A stretch of 64,000 bases of DNA from an archaeon (GTDB lineage Archaea > Thermoproteota > Nitrososphaeria > Nitrososphaerales > JACAEJ01): assembly GCA_024256265.1 (NCBI GenBank), contig JACGUK010000004.1, forward strand, positions 1-64,000. Reading direction: 5' to 3'. Of the stretch, positions 17,360-25,495 are shown piece by piece. Below the pieces are notes generated by a model that was given only the letters and a program-made list of their open reading frames with translations, did no database searches and had not been told where the DNA came from. Position numbers and translations under genes: made by a program. Numbering within the stretch: the stretch's first letter is position 1; every line of letters starts with the position of its first letter.

Positions 17360-18649
17360 ATGATCATGACAACTCAAATGATATCAGCCCGCCAGGGCAT
17401 TATCACAGAAGAGGTTAGACAAGTAGCCCTATTGGAAGGTTTATCTGCTGAAAGGCTAAGAGATCGCGTAGCTCGTGGTACAGTAATAATTACCCGTAAT
17501 AATGTTAGAGGCTCTTCTAAGCCCATTGGTATAGGGGAAGGGCTTAGGACAAAGATCAATGCAAACATAGGCACATCTCCTGATGTCTGTGATTTGAGCC
17601 TTGAATTAGAGAAGGCAAAAGTAGCCATTAAGTATGGGACAGATACCATCATGGACTTAAGTACAGAGGGAGATTTAGATCTTATAAGAAACACAATCCT
17701 TAAAGAAGTTCAAGTCCCCTTTGGCACAGTGCCAATATACCAAGCTTACATAGAAGCTGTCAAGAGAAATAAAAATCCTGTCAGCATGAGTGTGGATAAT
17801 CTTTTAAATGTTATTGAAAAGCACATGAAGGATGGAGTTGCATTCATGACCGTACATTGTGGCATAACCTCAGATGTTGTGAATCATGTAATAGATCACC
17901 CGAGGTTAAATGGTATAGTGAGTAGAGGAGGAGCCTTTCTCGCTGCTTGGATGCTTCATAATGAAAAGGAGAATCCACTCTACTCGAATTATGATTATCT
18001 TCTTGAATTGGCAAAGAAGTACGATGCAGTATTGAGCTTAGGAGATGCCTTAAGACCTGGAAGCCTTGCCGATGCTAGCGATTATGCTCAACTTCAAGAG
18101 CTAATGACCATAAGCAATCTTGTGAAAAGGGCTTGGGATAAAGGTGTTCAGGTTATAGTCGAGGGGCCAGGTCATTTACCATTGGATCAGATAGAGGCTA
18201 ACGTAAAGATGGAGAAGCTATTGTGTAAAGGTGCACCTTTTTACCTACTTGGTCCTCTCGTGACAGATATAGCTGCGGGCTACGATCATATAGCTGGAGC
18301 CATAGGTGGGGCAATAGCAGCCATGGCTGGAGCAGATTACCTTTGCTACGTTACTCCAGCAGAGCATCTCGGTCTTCCTAACATAGAAGATGTTCGTCAA
18401 GGAGTAATAGCATCAAAGATAGCTGCCCATGCAGCCGATATAGTAAAGCTTGGCAAGAAGGCTATTAAGCACGATATAAAGATGTCAAAGGCTCGCTCTC
18501 TTCTTGATTGGAAGGCTCAGATAAATTTAAGCATAGACCCTGATGGAGCAAAAGAGATACATTATAGAGTGAGAAGCAAAAGTGGAGCGTGCACGATGTG
18601 TGGGTCTTATTGTACGTACCAAATGTTAAAGAAGTTTCAGAAACTCTAA
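17360..18649 (+). CDS. thiC: Phosphomethylpyrimidine synthase
   Basis: A 429-residue radical-SAM enzyme of thiamine pyrimidine synthesis (AIR to HMP-P). Family segments are ARGTVIITRNN near the N-terminus, TDTIMDLSTEGDL, FGTVPIYQAYIEAVKR, EGPGHLPLDQIEANVKMEK, and the C-terminal cluster motif CTMCGSYC for the 4Fe-4S cluster. The short archaeal form lacks the N-terminal extension of bacterial ThiC. ATG 17360 and 17366 are both possible. Confidence 0.96.
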   Translation: MIMTTQMISARQGIITEEVRQVALLEGLSAERLRDRVARGTVIITRNNVRGSSKPIGIGEGLRTKINANIGTSPDVCDLSLELEKAKVAIKYGTDTIMDLSTEGDLDLIRNTILKEVQVPFGTVPIYQAYIEAVKRNKNPVSMSVDNLLNVIEKHMKDGVAFMTVHCGITSDVVNHVIDHPRLNGIVSRGGAFLAAWMLHNEKENPLYSNYDYLLELAKKYDAVLSLGDALRPGSLADASDYAQLQELMTISNLVKRAWDKGVQVIVEGPGHLPLDQIEANVKMEKLLCKGAPFYLLGPLVTDIAAGYDHIAGAIGGAIAAMAGADYLCYVTPAEHLGLPNIEDVRQGVIASKIAAHAADIVKLGKKAIKHDIKMSKARSLLDWKAQINLSIDPDGAKEIHYRVRSKSGACTMCGSYCTYQMLKKFQKL

Positions 18650-18698
18650 GTACTCATCCTAAAAAAGATTATAAGAACGATCTGTTGGTGAAAAATCT

Positions 18699-18866
18699 AT
18701 GCCCATTACAGATGCTACGAAAAAGCAGTTGGCTCAGAAGAGGAAATTATTCTTCAAGATTTGTTTAAAATGTGGCTCAAAGAATCCTATATTAGCTACT
18801 AGATGCAGAAAATGTAGAAGTGAAGACTTAAGATTAAAGAATAGAGCCCTTGGTGCTAAGAAGTAA
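18699..18866 (+). CDS. rpl40e: Ribosomal protein L40e
   Basis: A 55-residue zinc-ribbon ribosomal protein (KICLKCGSKNPILATRCRKC) with the basic tail and CxxC...CxxC spacing of L40e. It starts at ATG 18699, nine bases after the GTTGGTG segment, and ends ten bases before a tRNA-Val gene. In eukaryotes L40 is made as a ubiquitin fusion; here it stands alone. Confidence 0.93.
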   Translation: MPITDATKKQLAQKRKLFFKICLKCGSKNPILATRCRKCRSEDLRLKNRALGAKK

Positions 18867-18875
18867 ATTGTATAG

Positions 18876-18951
18876 GGGCCGGTAGTCTAGTCTGGTTTAG
18901 GACGTCGCTCTCACACAGCGGAGGTCCCAGGTTCGAATCCTGGCCGGCCCA
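18876..18951 (+). tRNA. tRNA-Val (CAC)
   Basis: The acceptor GGGCCGG pairs with CCGGCCC, followed by discriminator A at 18951. The T arm is CCAGG-TTCGAAT-CCTGG. The anticodon arm is TCGCT-CTCACAC-AGCGG, giving anticodon CAC. No intron is seen and CCA is not encoded. It follows rpl40e closely. Confidence 0.95.
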
Positions 18952-19036
18952 TCCGTTAATTTTAAGTGTTTTTGCAAAAGAGTCTTAAAGTTAAGCCGAA
19001 AGGCTAGAGTGCCTCTTAGAGAACCAGAGGATTGAA

Positions 19037-19114
19037 GTGAAAGCAATCTCAAATACAACCCCATTGATCTATTTAGCAAAGATAGATAGGTCGAGTATTC
19101 TAAAGGAAGTATAG
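19037..19114 (+). pseudogene. Truncated PIN-domain (VapC-like) toxin fragment
   Basis: From GTG 19037 the 25-residue product (KAISNTTPLIYLAKIDRSSI) matches the start of PIN-domain toxins, whose first strand reads like SDTTPLIYLAKI. It stops at TAG after LKEV; the rest of the roughly 150-residue domain is missing. It sits 48 bp upstream of a UPF0175-like antitoxin gene, the usual partner of such PIN proteins. A decayed toxin with a surviving antitoxin is the simplest reading. Confidence 0.6.
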
Positions 19115-19162
19115 AATTATTCAAAGTTTATTAATCCATCCTCTCCATAAAGGTGATCAAAG

Positions 19163-19459
19163 GTGCAAGTTGAGCTGGAGATACCTGAGAACATTAGGTA
19201 TGTGGTAGAGATTTTAGCCAAAGAAGAAAGCATAGACGAAAAGACAGCATTAAGAAGGCTGATTTATGAAGGGATGAAAGGATACGTATTGAACCTCTAC
19301 TCTAAGGGCAAGATTTCACTTTCAAAATCTGCTGAATTGCTTAACTTATCGGTTCACGATGTATTAAGATTATCAAAGACTTATGGATTAGAGATGGGTT
19401 CAACTCAGGAGCAAGGAAAGATAAGCAGGAAGCATGCTGAAGAAATCATCAAAACTTAA
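19163..19459 (+). CDS. UPF0175-family antitoxin-like protein
   Basis: A 98-residue protein. The N-terminal part (PENIRYVVEILAKEESIDEK, then ALRRLIYEGM) and the helix-turn-helix-like SLSKSAELLNLSVHDVLRL are typical of UPF0175 proteins paired with PIN toxins. GTG 19163 follows GGTGAT at 19152-19157. The neighbouring toxin is only a fragment, so this may be an orphan antitoxin or a plain DNA-binding regulator. Confidence 0.65.
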   Translation: MQVELEIPENIRYVVEILAKEESIDEKTALRRLIYEGMKGYVLNLYSKGKISLSKSAELLNLSVHDVLRLSKTYGLEMGSTQEQGKISRKHAEEIIKT

Positions 19460-19469
19460 TAGGACTTAC

Positions 19470-19485
19470 GAATTCCATGGAATTC
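19470..19485. repeat. Perfect 16-bp palindrome in a 250-bp gap
   Basis: GAATTCCATGGAATTC reads the same on both strands. It lies ten bases after the UPF0175 gene and about 230 bp before gvpF. The rest of the gap (19486-19708) is AT-rich with no gene visible. It might be an operator for either neighbour. Confidence 0.4.
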
Positions 19486-19717
19486 AAATTCTTAATTGAC
19501 ATGACTTATTCTCATACCGATTTGACTCGGTTATCAAGCTGAGTAGAAAGATCTTCAATTATATTAGTACCCTCCTAGCTTCCTCGATTCGCCACTAATC
19601 CTAAAATCCCTAAGATATTATCATTTAAACAAAATGGAGCTCTCATCAAGAGGAAAAATTAATAAATATGAGACTGAGTAGTTTGAAAGGCTAGTGTAAA
19701 GCATTCGAGTGATAGGG

Positions 19718-20464
19718 ATGACTGAAGAAGGCAGGTATGTGTATTGCATCATCGAGTGTGGAGAGAGGATAAACTTTGGTAAAATTGGGATTGGTGATCG
19801 TGGTGATGAAGTTTACACTATACCTTATAAAGATATAAGCGCAGTTGTAAGCGATACACCTCTTGTAGAGTATGAGCCTAGTGAGGAAAACGCTCTAACA
19901 CATATGAATGTGATTCAGAGGGTGATGCAAGATTATACAGTACTTCCTCTAAAGTTCAGCACTATCTTCAAGAGCGAGATGAATTTAAAGAAAATCCTTA
20001 TGATGCACTATAATGAATTCAAGGCAGAGCTTGAAAGGTTAAGGGATAAGATCGAATTTGGGGTTAAAGTCTTATGGCAACCAGAGGTAGCTATAGATGA
20101 AGTTAGAAGGACTAGTGAGAAGGTCAAGAGCCTAGAAAGAGAGATGAAAGGCAAAGCACTAAGGATGAAGCAAAATTTGAAGGAAAAACTTGATGAAGCA
20201 ATAAAGGATGAATTGAACAGAAAGGCAGAAGAATACTCTGAAGCCATTTTTGAGGAGCTTAAGAAGCATGCCAGCGAATCTCGAAAATCTAGAATGGTAG
20301 GACATATGATCCTTAATGGAGCCTTTCTCTTGCATAAGAGCAGTATAGATGAGTTCAAAATTGCTTTGGAAAGAATCAAAAGTAGATACGAGCCTAAAGG
20401 ACTAGAGTTCATCTTCAGTGGTCCATGGCCGCCTTACAACTTTGTTAAGATAAGGTATGAGTAA
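19718..20464 (+). CDS. gvpF: Gas vesicle protein GvpF/GvpL
   Basis: About 248 residues. The family signature is clear: an N-terminal GRYVYCIIECGERINFGKIG, VYTIPYKDISAVVSDTPLVE, then VLPLKFSTIFKSE and a C-terminal FSGPWPPYNFVKIRYE. GvpF/L proteins are assembly or chaperone-like factors that bind GvpA. ATG 19718 is preferred over GTG 19709. It is convergent with gvpA. A paralogue lies at 24.7-25.5 kb. Confidence 0.93.
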   Translation: MTEEGRYVYCIIECGERINFGKIGIGDRGDEVYTIPYKDISAVVSDTPLVEYEPSEENALTHMNVIQRVMQDYTVLPLKFSTIFKSEMNLKKILMMHYNEFKAELERLRDKIEFGVKVLWQPEVAIDEVRRTSEKVKSLEREMKGKALRMKQNLKEKLDEAIKDELNRKAEEYSEAIFEELKKHASESRKSRMVGHMILNGAFLLHKSSIDEFKIALERIKSRYEPKGLEFIFSGPWPPYNFVKIRYE

Positions 20465-20545
20465 AGCAAGGAATTGAGCAAAATTAAATGTCGCTTTAAA
20501 ACTTAAAAAAAGGGTGAAGGGGTACCCCTTACTGAGTTACCCTTT

Positions 20546-20773
20546 TTATGCTGCTTTTGGTACTGGTGCTGCTACTAGCCCGATTTCGTGGACTCTTTCT
20601 GCGTACTTTAGGTAGGTCTCTACTGAGGCGACAACGACCCTCGCCTCTATGGTGAGGAGCTCGATGCCTACCAAGGAGACCCTTACGAAAGCATCGATGA
20701 CTATTCCCTTGTCTAAGATTCTGTCAAGAACTTCAAGTAGACTGACTGGAGCCGGTGGAACGCCTGCTGCCAT
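20546..20773 (-). CDS. gvpA: Gas vesicle structural protein GvpA
   Basis: The 75-residue main shell protein: [20 protein letters not shown] followed by [20 protein letters not shown], a close match to the conserved GvpA core of helix, beta-hairpin and helix. It stands apart from the other gvp genes, with a 409-bp upstream region that holds a repeated AATCTG/CAGATT motif. Its base composition is more GC-rich than its surroundings, as expected for a highly expressed gene. Confidence 0.97.
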   Translation of the reverse strand: MAAGVPPAPVSLLEVLDRILDKGIVIDAFVRVSLVGIELLTIEARVVVASVETYLKYAERVHEIGLVAAPVPKAA

Positions 20774-21182
20774 ATTTCTATTTTCACCTTAAGTAAGGTG
20801 TTAACATTAAAATTAAATAGCATTATTCAAAAATTCGATCAAAAATAAAATTTCTTAAGTAATAGATCATGGCTTTAATTTATAGCTCATCAGCTTGCCG
20901 GAAAATAAGCATGATGTGGGGTCAGAGGTGGGGTTTTTAAGCATTTTATTCTCAGATTAGTAATCTGCGAAAGGTTTTAAGTTAATCTGCGAACATTCCC
21001 AGATTAGAATCAATTTTTGCAAAAGACTTTTATATCGATCTATGAATACTTTGCACCAATCTGAGAATATGCGTATAATTTTTGCATTAATCTGCGCATT
21101 GTACAGATTGACATCAATTTTCCGATAAATTAAAAAGGCTCTAGTAAGTTAAAATGTTGAGCATTTTCCGATAGCCTACTCA
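20774..21182. other. 409-bp upstream region of gvpA
   Basis: No gene is visible. On the minus strand, near 20800-20850, AT-rich segments could form the gvpA promoter. From 20951 to 21109 seven copies of AATCTG or its complement occur. The region also separates gvpA from a GNAT acetyltransferase gene read on the same strand. Confidence 0.5.
20951..21116. promoter_or_regulatory. Array of AATCTG/CAGATT sites (candidate operators)
   Basis: AATCTG occurs at 20962, 20984, 21058 and 21089; its complement CAGATT occurs at 20953, 21000 and 21104. Three dyads result: CAGATTA-g-TAATCTG (20953-20967), AATCTG-10 bp-CAGATT (20984-21005) and AATCTG-9 bp-CAGATT (21089-21109). Several copies continue as CTGCG. 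The spacing suggests a dimeric regulator acting on gvpA. Confidence 0.5.
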
Positions 21183-21644
21183 TTAGAAAAGATGCTTGAC
21201 CATAAAAACTGCATCCTCTGTGTAGCCCCTCATCCTATAATAATGCCTAGCTATCTGAGTTTCGACAAAACCTAGATGGGAATAAAATCTTCTAGCTTCA
21301 ATATTTTTTAACTTCACTTCGAGCCTCACTTTATTAGCACCTTTTCTCTTGAACATTTCCGAAATATGCTCAACTAGGATTGTTCCTATGCCTTGCCCTC
21401 TGTAGGCAGGATCAATAGCTATGTCTAATATGTGTCCCTCTTTACAGCCTTCATTAATATTTCCAACTATGTATCCAACCACTTTGCCGTTGATTTCTGC
21501 TATAAGAAAACCTTCGCTAGGGATATCATAGTAACGCAATATTTGATTTAGAGGAGTAACATATCTGATCGAAGCTTTCTCGATCTCCCTAACCCTATCC
21601 ATATCGCTTTTCATAAACTGTCTGATGTTGATCTGACCTTTCAA
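21183..21644 (-). CDS. GNAT-family N-acetyltransferase (RimI-like)
   Basis: About 153 residues with the GNAT fold: INIRQFMKSDMDRVREIEKA at the start, the acetyl-CoA loop DPAYRGQGIGTILVEH, and ARRFYSHLGFVE near the end. Archaeal RimI/Ard1 proteins acetylate protein N-termini. I prefer TTG 21644 with a GGAG motif about 12 bases upstream; GTG 21656 overlaps that motif. Confidence 0.85.
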   Translation of the reverse strand: MKGQINIRQFMKSDMDRVREIEKASIRYVTPLNQILRYYDIPSEGFLIAEINGKVVGYIVGNINEGCKEGHILDIAIDPAYRGQGIGTILVEHISEMFKRKGANKVRLEVKLKNIEARRFYSHLGFVETQIARHYYRMRGYTEDAVFMVKHLF

Positions 21645-21803
21645 TATATAACTCACTCCTTAAGATAATAAAATATCAGATGAGCCAATTCTTTTATTAC
21701 TCCTCATTCTCATCGAGCTTCTTTATCATTTTTTCCTAAATGCATTATGATGTAATTTAGTACATGAAAATCCCTTTAAAACAAGCTAAAGATAATTGTA
21801 TAA

Positions 21804-22568
21804 ATGCCAAGCGTGCAAGTGCTCATAACATTCGATTTCGAGGAATGGGAGGTTAAGGCTGACTTATACGCAAAAACAAAGCGGATAGTGAACTTACTTA
21901 TGGAAAGAGGATTGCCTGCAACTTTCTTTCTGGATGCTGATACAGTTTTAAAGTACCCTGAAGCAGCTAGGCTACTATTAGATGGGCAATTCGAGCTAGC
22001 ACTGCATAGCGATTATCACTTCACTAAGAATAATTCATCTTCACATGATCTAGACTTCAGTCTCCAGAGCCATGAAACACAAATCTTAAGGTTGATGAAG
22101 GCAATAGAAATGATACGGAAGGTGATTCCTAGCTTTGATCCTAAAGGGTTTAGAGCCCCAGGTCTAAGGTGGAACGATGAACTTTACATTTCACTTAGCA
22201 AACTCAACTTCCTTTATGATAGTTCCCAGCAAGATAGATTCACATTCAAGCCCTTCCTTAAGAATGGTATTATAGTATTTCCAGTAAACTGTGGAGAGCA
22301 TGACTCTGCCTGCTATAAGCAAAAGCCTCAATATGTGATAAATGACTGGATAGACAAATTCAAAAGTGTTTATAGAGCCACAAATGAAGGTGTAAAGCCC
22401 TACTTCCTCGTTCTGGCTCATCCCTCTGTCTCTGGAAAGTACAAGTATATCGGAATGCTGAAAGCCATCCTCAACCGCATTAGCTACTACGATGTGGAGT
22501 ATTTGACATGTAGCGAGGCAGCACATAGATATTTAAGGGAAAGAAAACTGGAGCTCTTGCAGAGTTAA
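21804..22568 (+). CDS. Polysaccharide deacetylase (NodB-homology) family protein
   Basis: A 254-residue NodB-fold hydrolase. Metal-site motifs are LITFDFEEWEV (Asp11), LALHSDYH (His68, His72) and FRAPGLRWND, and a late HPSV segment carries the second catalytic His. It has no signal peptide, so it would act inside the cell or on a lipid-linked glycan at the membrane. Location in the gas-vesicle region may be incidental. Confidence 0.82.
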   Translation: MPSVQVLITFDFEEWEVKADLYAKTKRIVNLLMERGLPATFFLDADTVLKYPEAARLLLDGQFELALHSDYHFTKNNSSSHDLDFSLQSHETQILRLMKAIEMIRKVIPSFDPKGFRAPGLRWNDELYISLSKLNFLYDSSQQDRFTFKPFLKNGIIVFPVNCGEHDSACYKQKPQYVINDWIDKFKSVYRATNEGVKPYFLVLAHPSVSGKYKYIGMLKAILNRISYYDVEYLTCSEAAHRYLRERKLELLQS

Positions 22569-22677
22569 AACAGGGATGTTTGGGCTAACAGATCATTGAG
22601 TTTTGATTTTCGATCTATTTTTTTAATATTCCTTAAAAACCTTGAAATTTACTTTAGGAATTAGGGTGATAAGAAAT

Positions 22678-22935
22678 ATGGAAACTGTAATTGGGAAGTG
22701 GTCAAAGGATATCGAAGAGATGGAGAGCAAGATCAGTGATATAGAGAGCAAGGTTAATGCCTATGCCAATCAATTTCATATGAGAGTTAACATGCTGAAG
22801 GATGCGATAAAGAAGATGAGTAAGGCATTTGAAGCTTTCGCTAATCAATCTCGCGCAGAAGCCAATGCAATGAGTGTTCATATATGGGGAACGCAAGAAG
22901 CCAAGGAGGCATGGCAAAAGAAGTACGGTCGGTAA
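22678..22935 (+). CDS. Small coiled-coil protein
   Basis: An 85-residue product from ATG 22678, preceded by GGGTGAT at 22661-22667. The first 65 residues are a heptad-like coiled coil (KDIEEMESKISDIESKVNAY), and the end is WGTQEAKEAWQKKYGR. It lies only 12 bp before a second small helical gene. I do not recognise a family; a structural or assembly role in the gas-vesicle region is a guess based on location. Confidence 0.6.
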   Translation: METVIGKWSKDIEEMESKISDIESKVNAYANQFHMRVNMLKDAIKKMSKAFEAFANQSRAEANAMSVHIWGTQEAKEAWQKKYGR

Positions 22936-22947
22936 GCTGTCTGGGGT

Positions 22948-23208
22948 GTGAGCTTGTCTGAAGTAAAAGGGAGACCACAAAGATTCTACCTTGCTAGTCC
23001 TCGAATTATGGATGATTTTTACATAAGAGCTTGGCGCTCTCTACTTAATGAAAGAATAAAGTCAGATGATTCATACGCCAGAAAATTCCTGAATGAGGTA
23101 GACGAAATGGACAAAAAGGTTGAGCTGATGAAAGAAAGAGATGCTGCTTTTAAAAAGGATTTCTATGCTAGAGTGCGACAAAGAGAGGAGAAAATCTGGG
23201 GGAAGTAA
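22948..23208 (+). CDS. Small charged helical protein
   Basis: An 86-residue product starting at GTG 22948 or TTG 22954. The C-terminal half is highly charged and helical (NEVDEMDKKVELMKERDAAF) and ends REEKIWGK. It follows the coiled-coil gene by 12 bp, so the two are probably co-transcribed and may interact. No known family is recognised. Confidence 0.6.
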   Translation: MSLSEVKGRPQRFYLASPRIMDDFYIRAWRSLLNERIKSDDSYARKFLNEVDEMDKKVELMKERDAAFKKDFYARVRQREEKIWGK

Positions 23209-23238
23209 AAATATAGTTCTAAGAGTTGAAGTAAAGAA

Positions 23239-23442
23239 ATGGAAGAGAATACTGAACGCGTATATTCCTACATGATGACAGATGGGAAGTTTGGAGCACA
23301 TCCGTATCAAATAGCCAAGGCCTTAAACCTTACTGAAGCCACAGTTATAGATGCTCTGATGGAAATGGAAAGACATGGTAAGATAACTCTGAGAAGTTCG
23401 AATATAGAATGGAAGTTTAAGGGCGTAAAAAAGCCAAAATAA
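23239..23442 (+). CDS. Small winged-helix DNA-binding protein
   Basis: A 67-residue winged helix: GAHPYQIAKALNLTEATVID forms the recognition HTH and RHGKITLRSSNIEWKF the wing. It is the third of four small same-strand genes and a plausible local regulator. The start ATG 23239 follows a GAAGTAAAGAA segment with no strong Shine-Dalgarno. Confidence 0.7.
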   Translation: MEENTERVYSYMMTDGKFGAHPYQIAKALNLTEATVIDALMEMERHGKITLRSSNIEWKFKGVKKPK

Positions 23443-23458
23443 AGCTTGGTAGGAGGTT

Positions 23459-23704
23459 GTGAGTACTATCTCTCGGGCATGCTATAAGTTTATCCCAAAA
23501 TATCGACCTATTTATAGACCGAGGTATAGACCTAGGTATAAATCAGTCTATCGACCTATATTTGCCAGAACTAAGCCCTTAAAAGCTAGGTATAGATGTG
23601 CAGAAGATAAGTCTGCTTTCTTTTGGCTGAGCGATTTTCTTAGCCACGTTAAGAACGAACATCCAGGAAAGATGATCACACGGATACCTAAGATAAGTAT
23701 GTAA
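23459..23704 (+). CDS. YRP-repeat protein with degenerate C2H2-like C-terminus
   Basis: An 81-residue, very basic product. Residues 15-33 form a period-four repeat (YRPIYRPRYRPRYKSVYRP), also visible in the DNA as related TAT(C/A)GACC units. The C-terminal part (YRCAEDKSAFFWLSDFLSHV, then KNEHP) has the spacing of a C2H2 finger, but only one of the two cysteines (Cys47) with His63 and His68. GTG 23459 follows AGGAGG at 23451. Function unknown; nucleic-acid binding is possible. Confidence 0.55.
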   Translation: MSTISRACYKFIPKYRPIYRPRYRPRYKSVYRPIFARTKPLKARYRCAEDKSAFFWLSDFLSHVKNEHPGKMITRIPKISM

Positions 23705-23720
23705 ATAAAAATTAACGATA

Positions 23721-24611
23721 CTACATCGAGGATTTTTCTCTGTAAGAGTCGTAAAGTCTTTTAAATATATCTAAGGCTGATATTGCAAGGCGTATGCGAG
23801 TCCAGTGTATGGGTTTCTCTTCCTCCTTATAGGATTTGTAGTTCTCAAGCAAAATCTGAAGCTCATCATCAAGCTTTAAAGAGCGAGCTATTGTTGATGC
23901 TACCATGGTTAGCATAGGCAATAAATCTGGAGATTGTATAGTTAACTCTAACAATCTGCTAATAGCATTATGTTGCTCAAGGGCATCTTTAGCCTTGACA
24001 TAGTCCATCAGGCATTGTGGCAGTAACTGCTGAACCTCCTCCTTAGGCTTCTCTAGTTTATAGTGAAAGATTACGTAGCCTTCAGCTTTCCTATCTAATA
24101 TTGGGCTTAGCCTGCCCGTTACAATATTCTGGATAAAAGCGCTTATCATGGACAGTGTCTCCCTGACTTCTTCCTCCGTCATAATTGGGTGCGTATCAGT
24201 AGCCAGCGATGTTTCCAAAGATATGTGAAGAGGCTCGATACCTAGCATTTTGTATATGCTTAAATCATCTCTAACCATCATTTGAGCAACACGCTCAAGC
24301 TCAGGAAACAGCTCGATCTTTTGATGAGCCGAAAACCATTTCTCCATGCTAAATATCTTGTCTAAATCAAATATGCGTCTGGCATGCTCTGTGAATCTGT
24401 AAGCCGCCTTTAGCCTTCCGTTCGATTTCTTATACTCCTCTATTATACCCTTCCCCTTCAAGCTGGCTACTTTCTTTATGAAGGTGGTGTTACTCCCGCC
24501 AACCTTCTTCCTAAGATCGATTCTAAATGTGTCTCCCCCTTCATCTTTCATTATATTCACGATTTTGCTCTCTTTCTCATCCAAGAAGGGTAGTGACGCT
24601 TGCATTGCCAA
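23721..24611 (-). CDS. Winged-helix protein with long helical C-terminal domain
   Basis: A 296-residue protein with an N-terminal winged helix (LDEKESKIVNIMKDEGGDTF, then LRKKVGGSNTTFIKKVASL) at about 10-75 and a long helical domain. It is the last minus-strand gene after the gvp operon, separated from it by about 80 bp. A role as local gas-vesicle regulator or division-linked sensor is inferred from position only. Confidence 0.7.
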   Translation of the reverse strand: MAMQASLPFLDEKESKIVNIMKDEGGDTFRIDLRKKVGGSNTTFIKKVASLKGKGIIEEYKKSNGRLKAAYRFTEHARRIFDLDKIFSMEKWFSAHQKIELFPELERVAQMMVRDDLSIYKMLGIEPLHISLETSLATDTHPIMTEEEVRETLSMISAFIQNIVTGRLSPILDRKAEGYVIFHYKLEKPKEEVQQLLPQCLMDYVKAKDALEQHNAISRLLELTIQSPDLLPMLTMVASTIARSLKLDDELQILLENYKSYKEEEKPIHWTRIRLAISALDIFKRLYDSYREKSSM

Positions 24612-24693
24612 TTCTTTGGTACTATATCTGTATTTAATACTATATTCGATACTCGATACTCTAGAATTTATCTTTCATTCGAAGGATTTTTGT

Positions 24694-25476
24694 TTAAACA
24701 AAGCTATAAGGCGGCCAAGGTCCAGTAAAACGTGCATCGAAGCCCTTCGTTTCCTTGATTCTCGCTAACTCTCTCCCAATACCTTCAATTTTTCCTTTAT
24801 CTATTAGCAAGGACAAATTCATTAACATTTGTTTATCCTTATCTTTCTTCAGCTTTTCTACACAGATATCTTTAGTATGCTTCCTAATTTTATCATAGAA
24901 TTCTCTAAAGAGCATGTCTGCTTTTTTCTCCATTTCTCTTTTTAATACATTTTCTATCTTCATTTTATAGAAATAAGCCATTCCCTTTGGCTTTCTTTCC
25001 ATCTCCTCTCTTAGTTTCTTAATTTCATCACTCGTATTTGTGATCTTCTCAGCCATGATCTTCATATCCCAAAATATTTGAAAACCAACTTCGACTTTTC
25101 CCTCAAATTTATTCAACTTCTCTTTGAATTTTTCATACTCTTTCTTCAACCATTTTTTAACGTTTTTTTCACCTTTCACTATTACATCGAAACTCATTGG
25201 AAGTACTGTGCTGAATTTTTCCATTGCTGTATCGATAACCTCCTGATGCTTTAAAACGTAGCTTTTCACTTTTTCTTCATCCCCTTTATAAGGCTCAAGA
25301 GGGCAATCATGAACAACTGCACTAATGTTATTATATGGTATTGTATAAACCTCGTTATCATCTATGCCTATCTTACCGAAGCTCGTTCTGTCTCCACATT
25401 CTATAATGCAGTAAACGTATCTCCCTTTCCTGACATTTTCTATCGCTTTAACTTTCTCAGCTTTTTTAATGGACAT
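24694..25476 (-). CDS. gvpL: Gas vesicle protein GvpL/GvpF (second copy)
   Basis: A 260-residue paralogue of the 19.7-kb gvpF product: GRYVYCIIECGDRTSFGKIG, VYTIPYNNISAVVHDCPLEP and the C-terminal RFTGPWPPYSFV are shared. It is the last gene of the compact minus-strand gvp operon. The middle is Lys/Glu-rich coiled coil. Having two diverged copies agrees with other gas-vesicle clusters, where GvpF and GvpL are separate assembly factors. Confidence 0.92.
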   Translation of the reverse strand: MSIKKAEKVKAIENVRKGRYVYCIIECGDRTSFGKIGIDDNEVYTIPYNNISAVVHDCPLEPYKGDEEKVKSYVLKHQEVIDTAMEKFSTVLPMSFDVIVKGEKNVKKWLKKEYEKFKEKLNKFEGKVEVGFQIFWDMKIMAEKITNTSDEIKKLREEMERKPKGMAYFYKMKIENVLKREMEKKADMLFREFYDKIRKHTKDICVEKLKKDKDKQMLMNLSLLIDKGKIEGIGRELARIKETKGFDARFTGPWPPYSFV

Positions 25477-25495
25477 AATTATACCTCTTGAAAAA

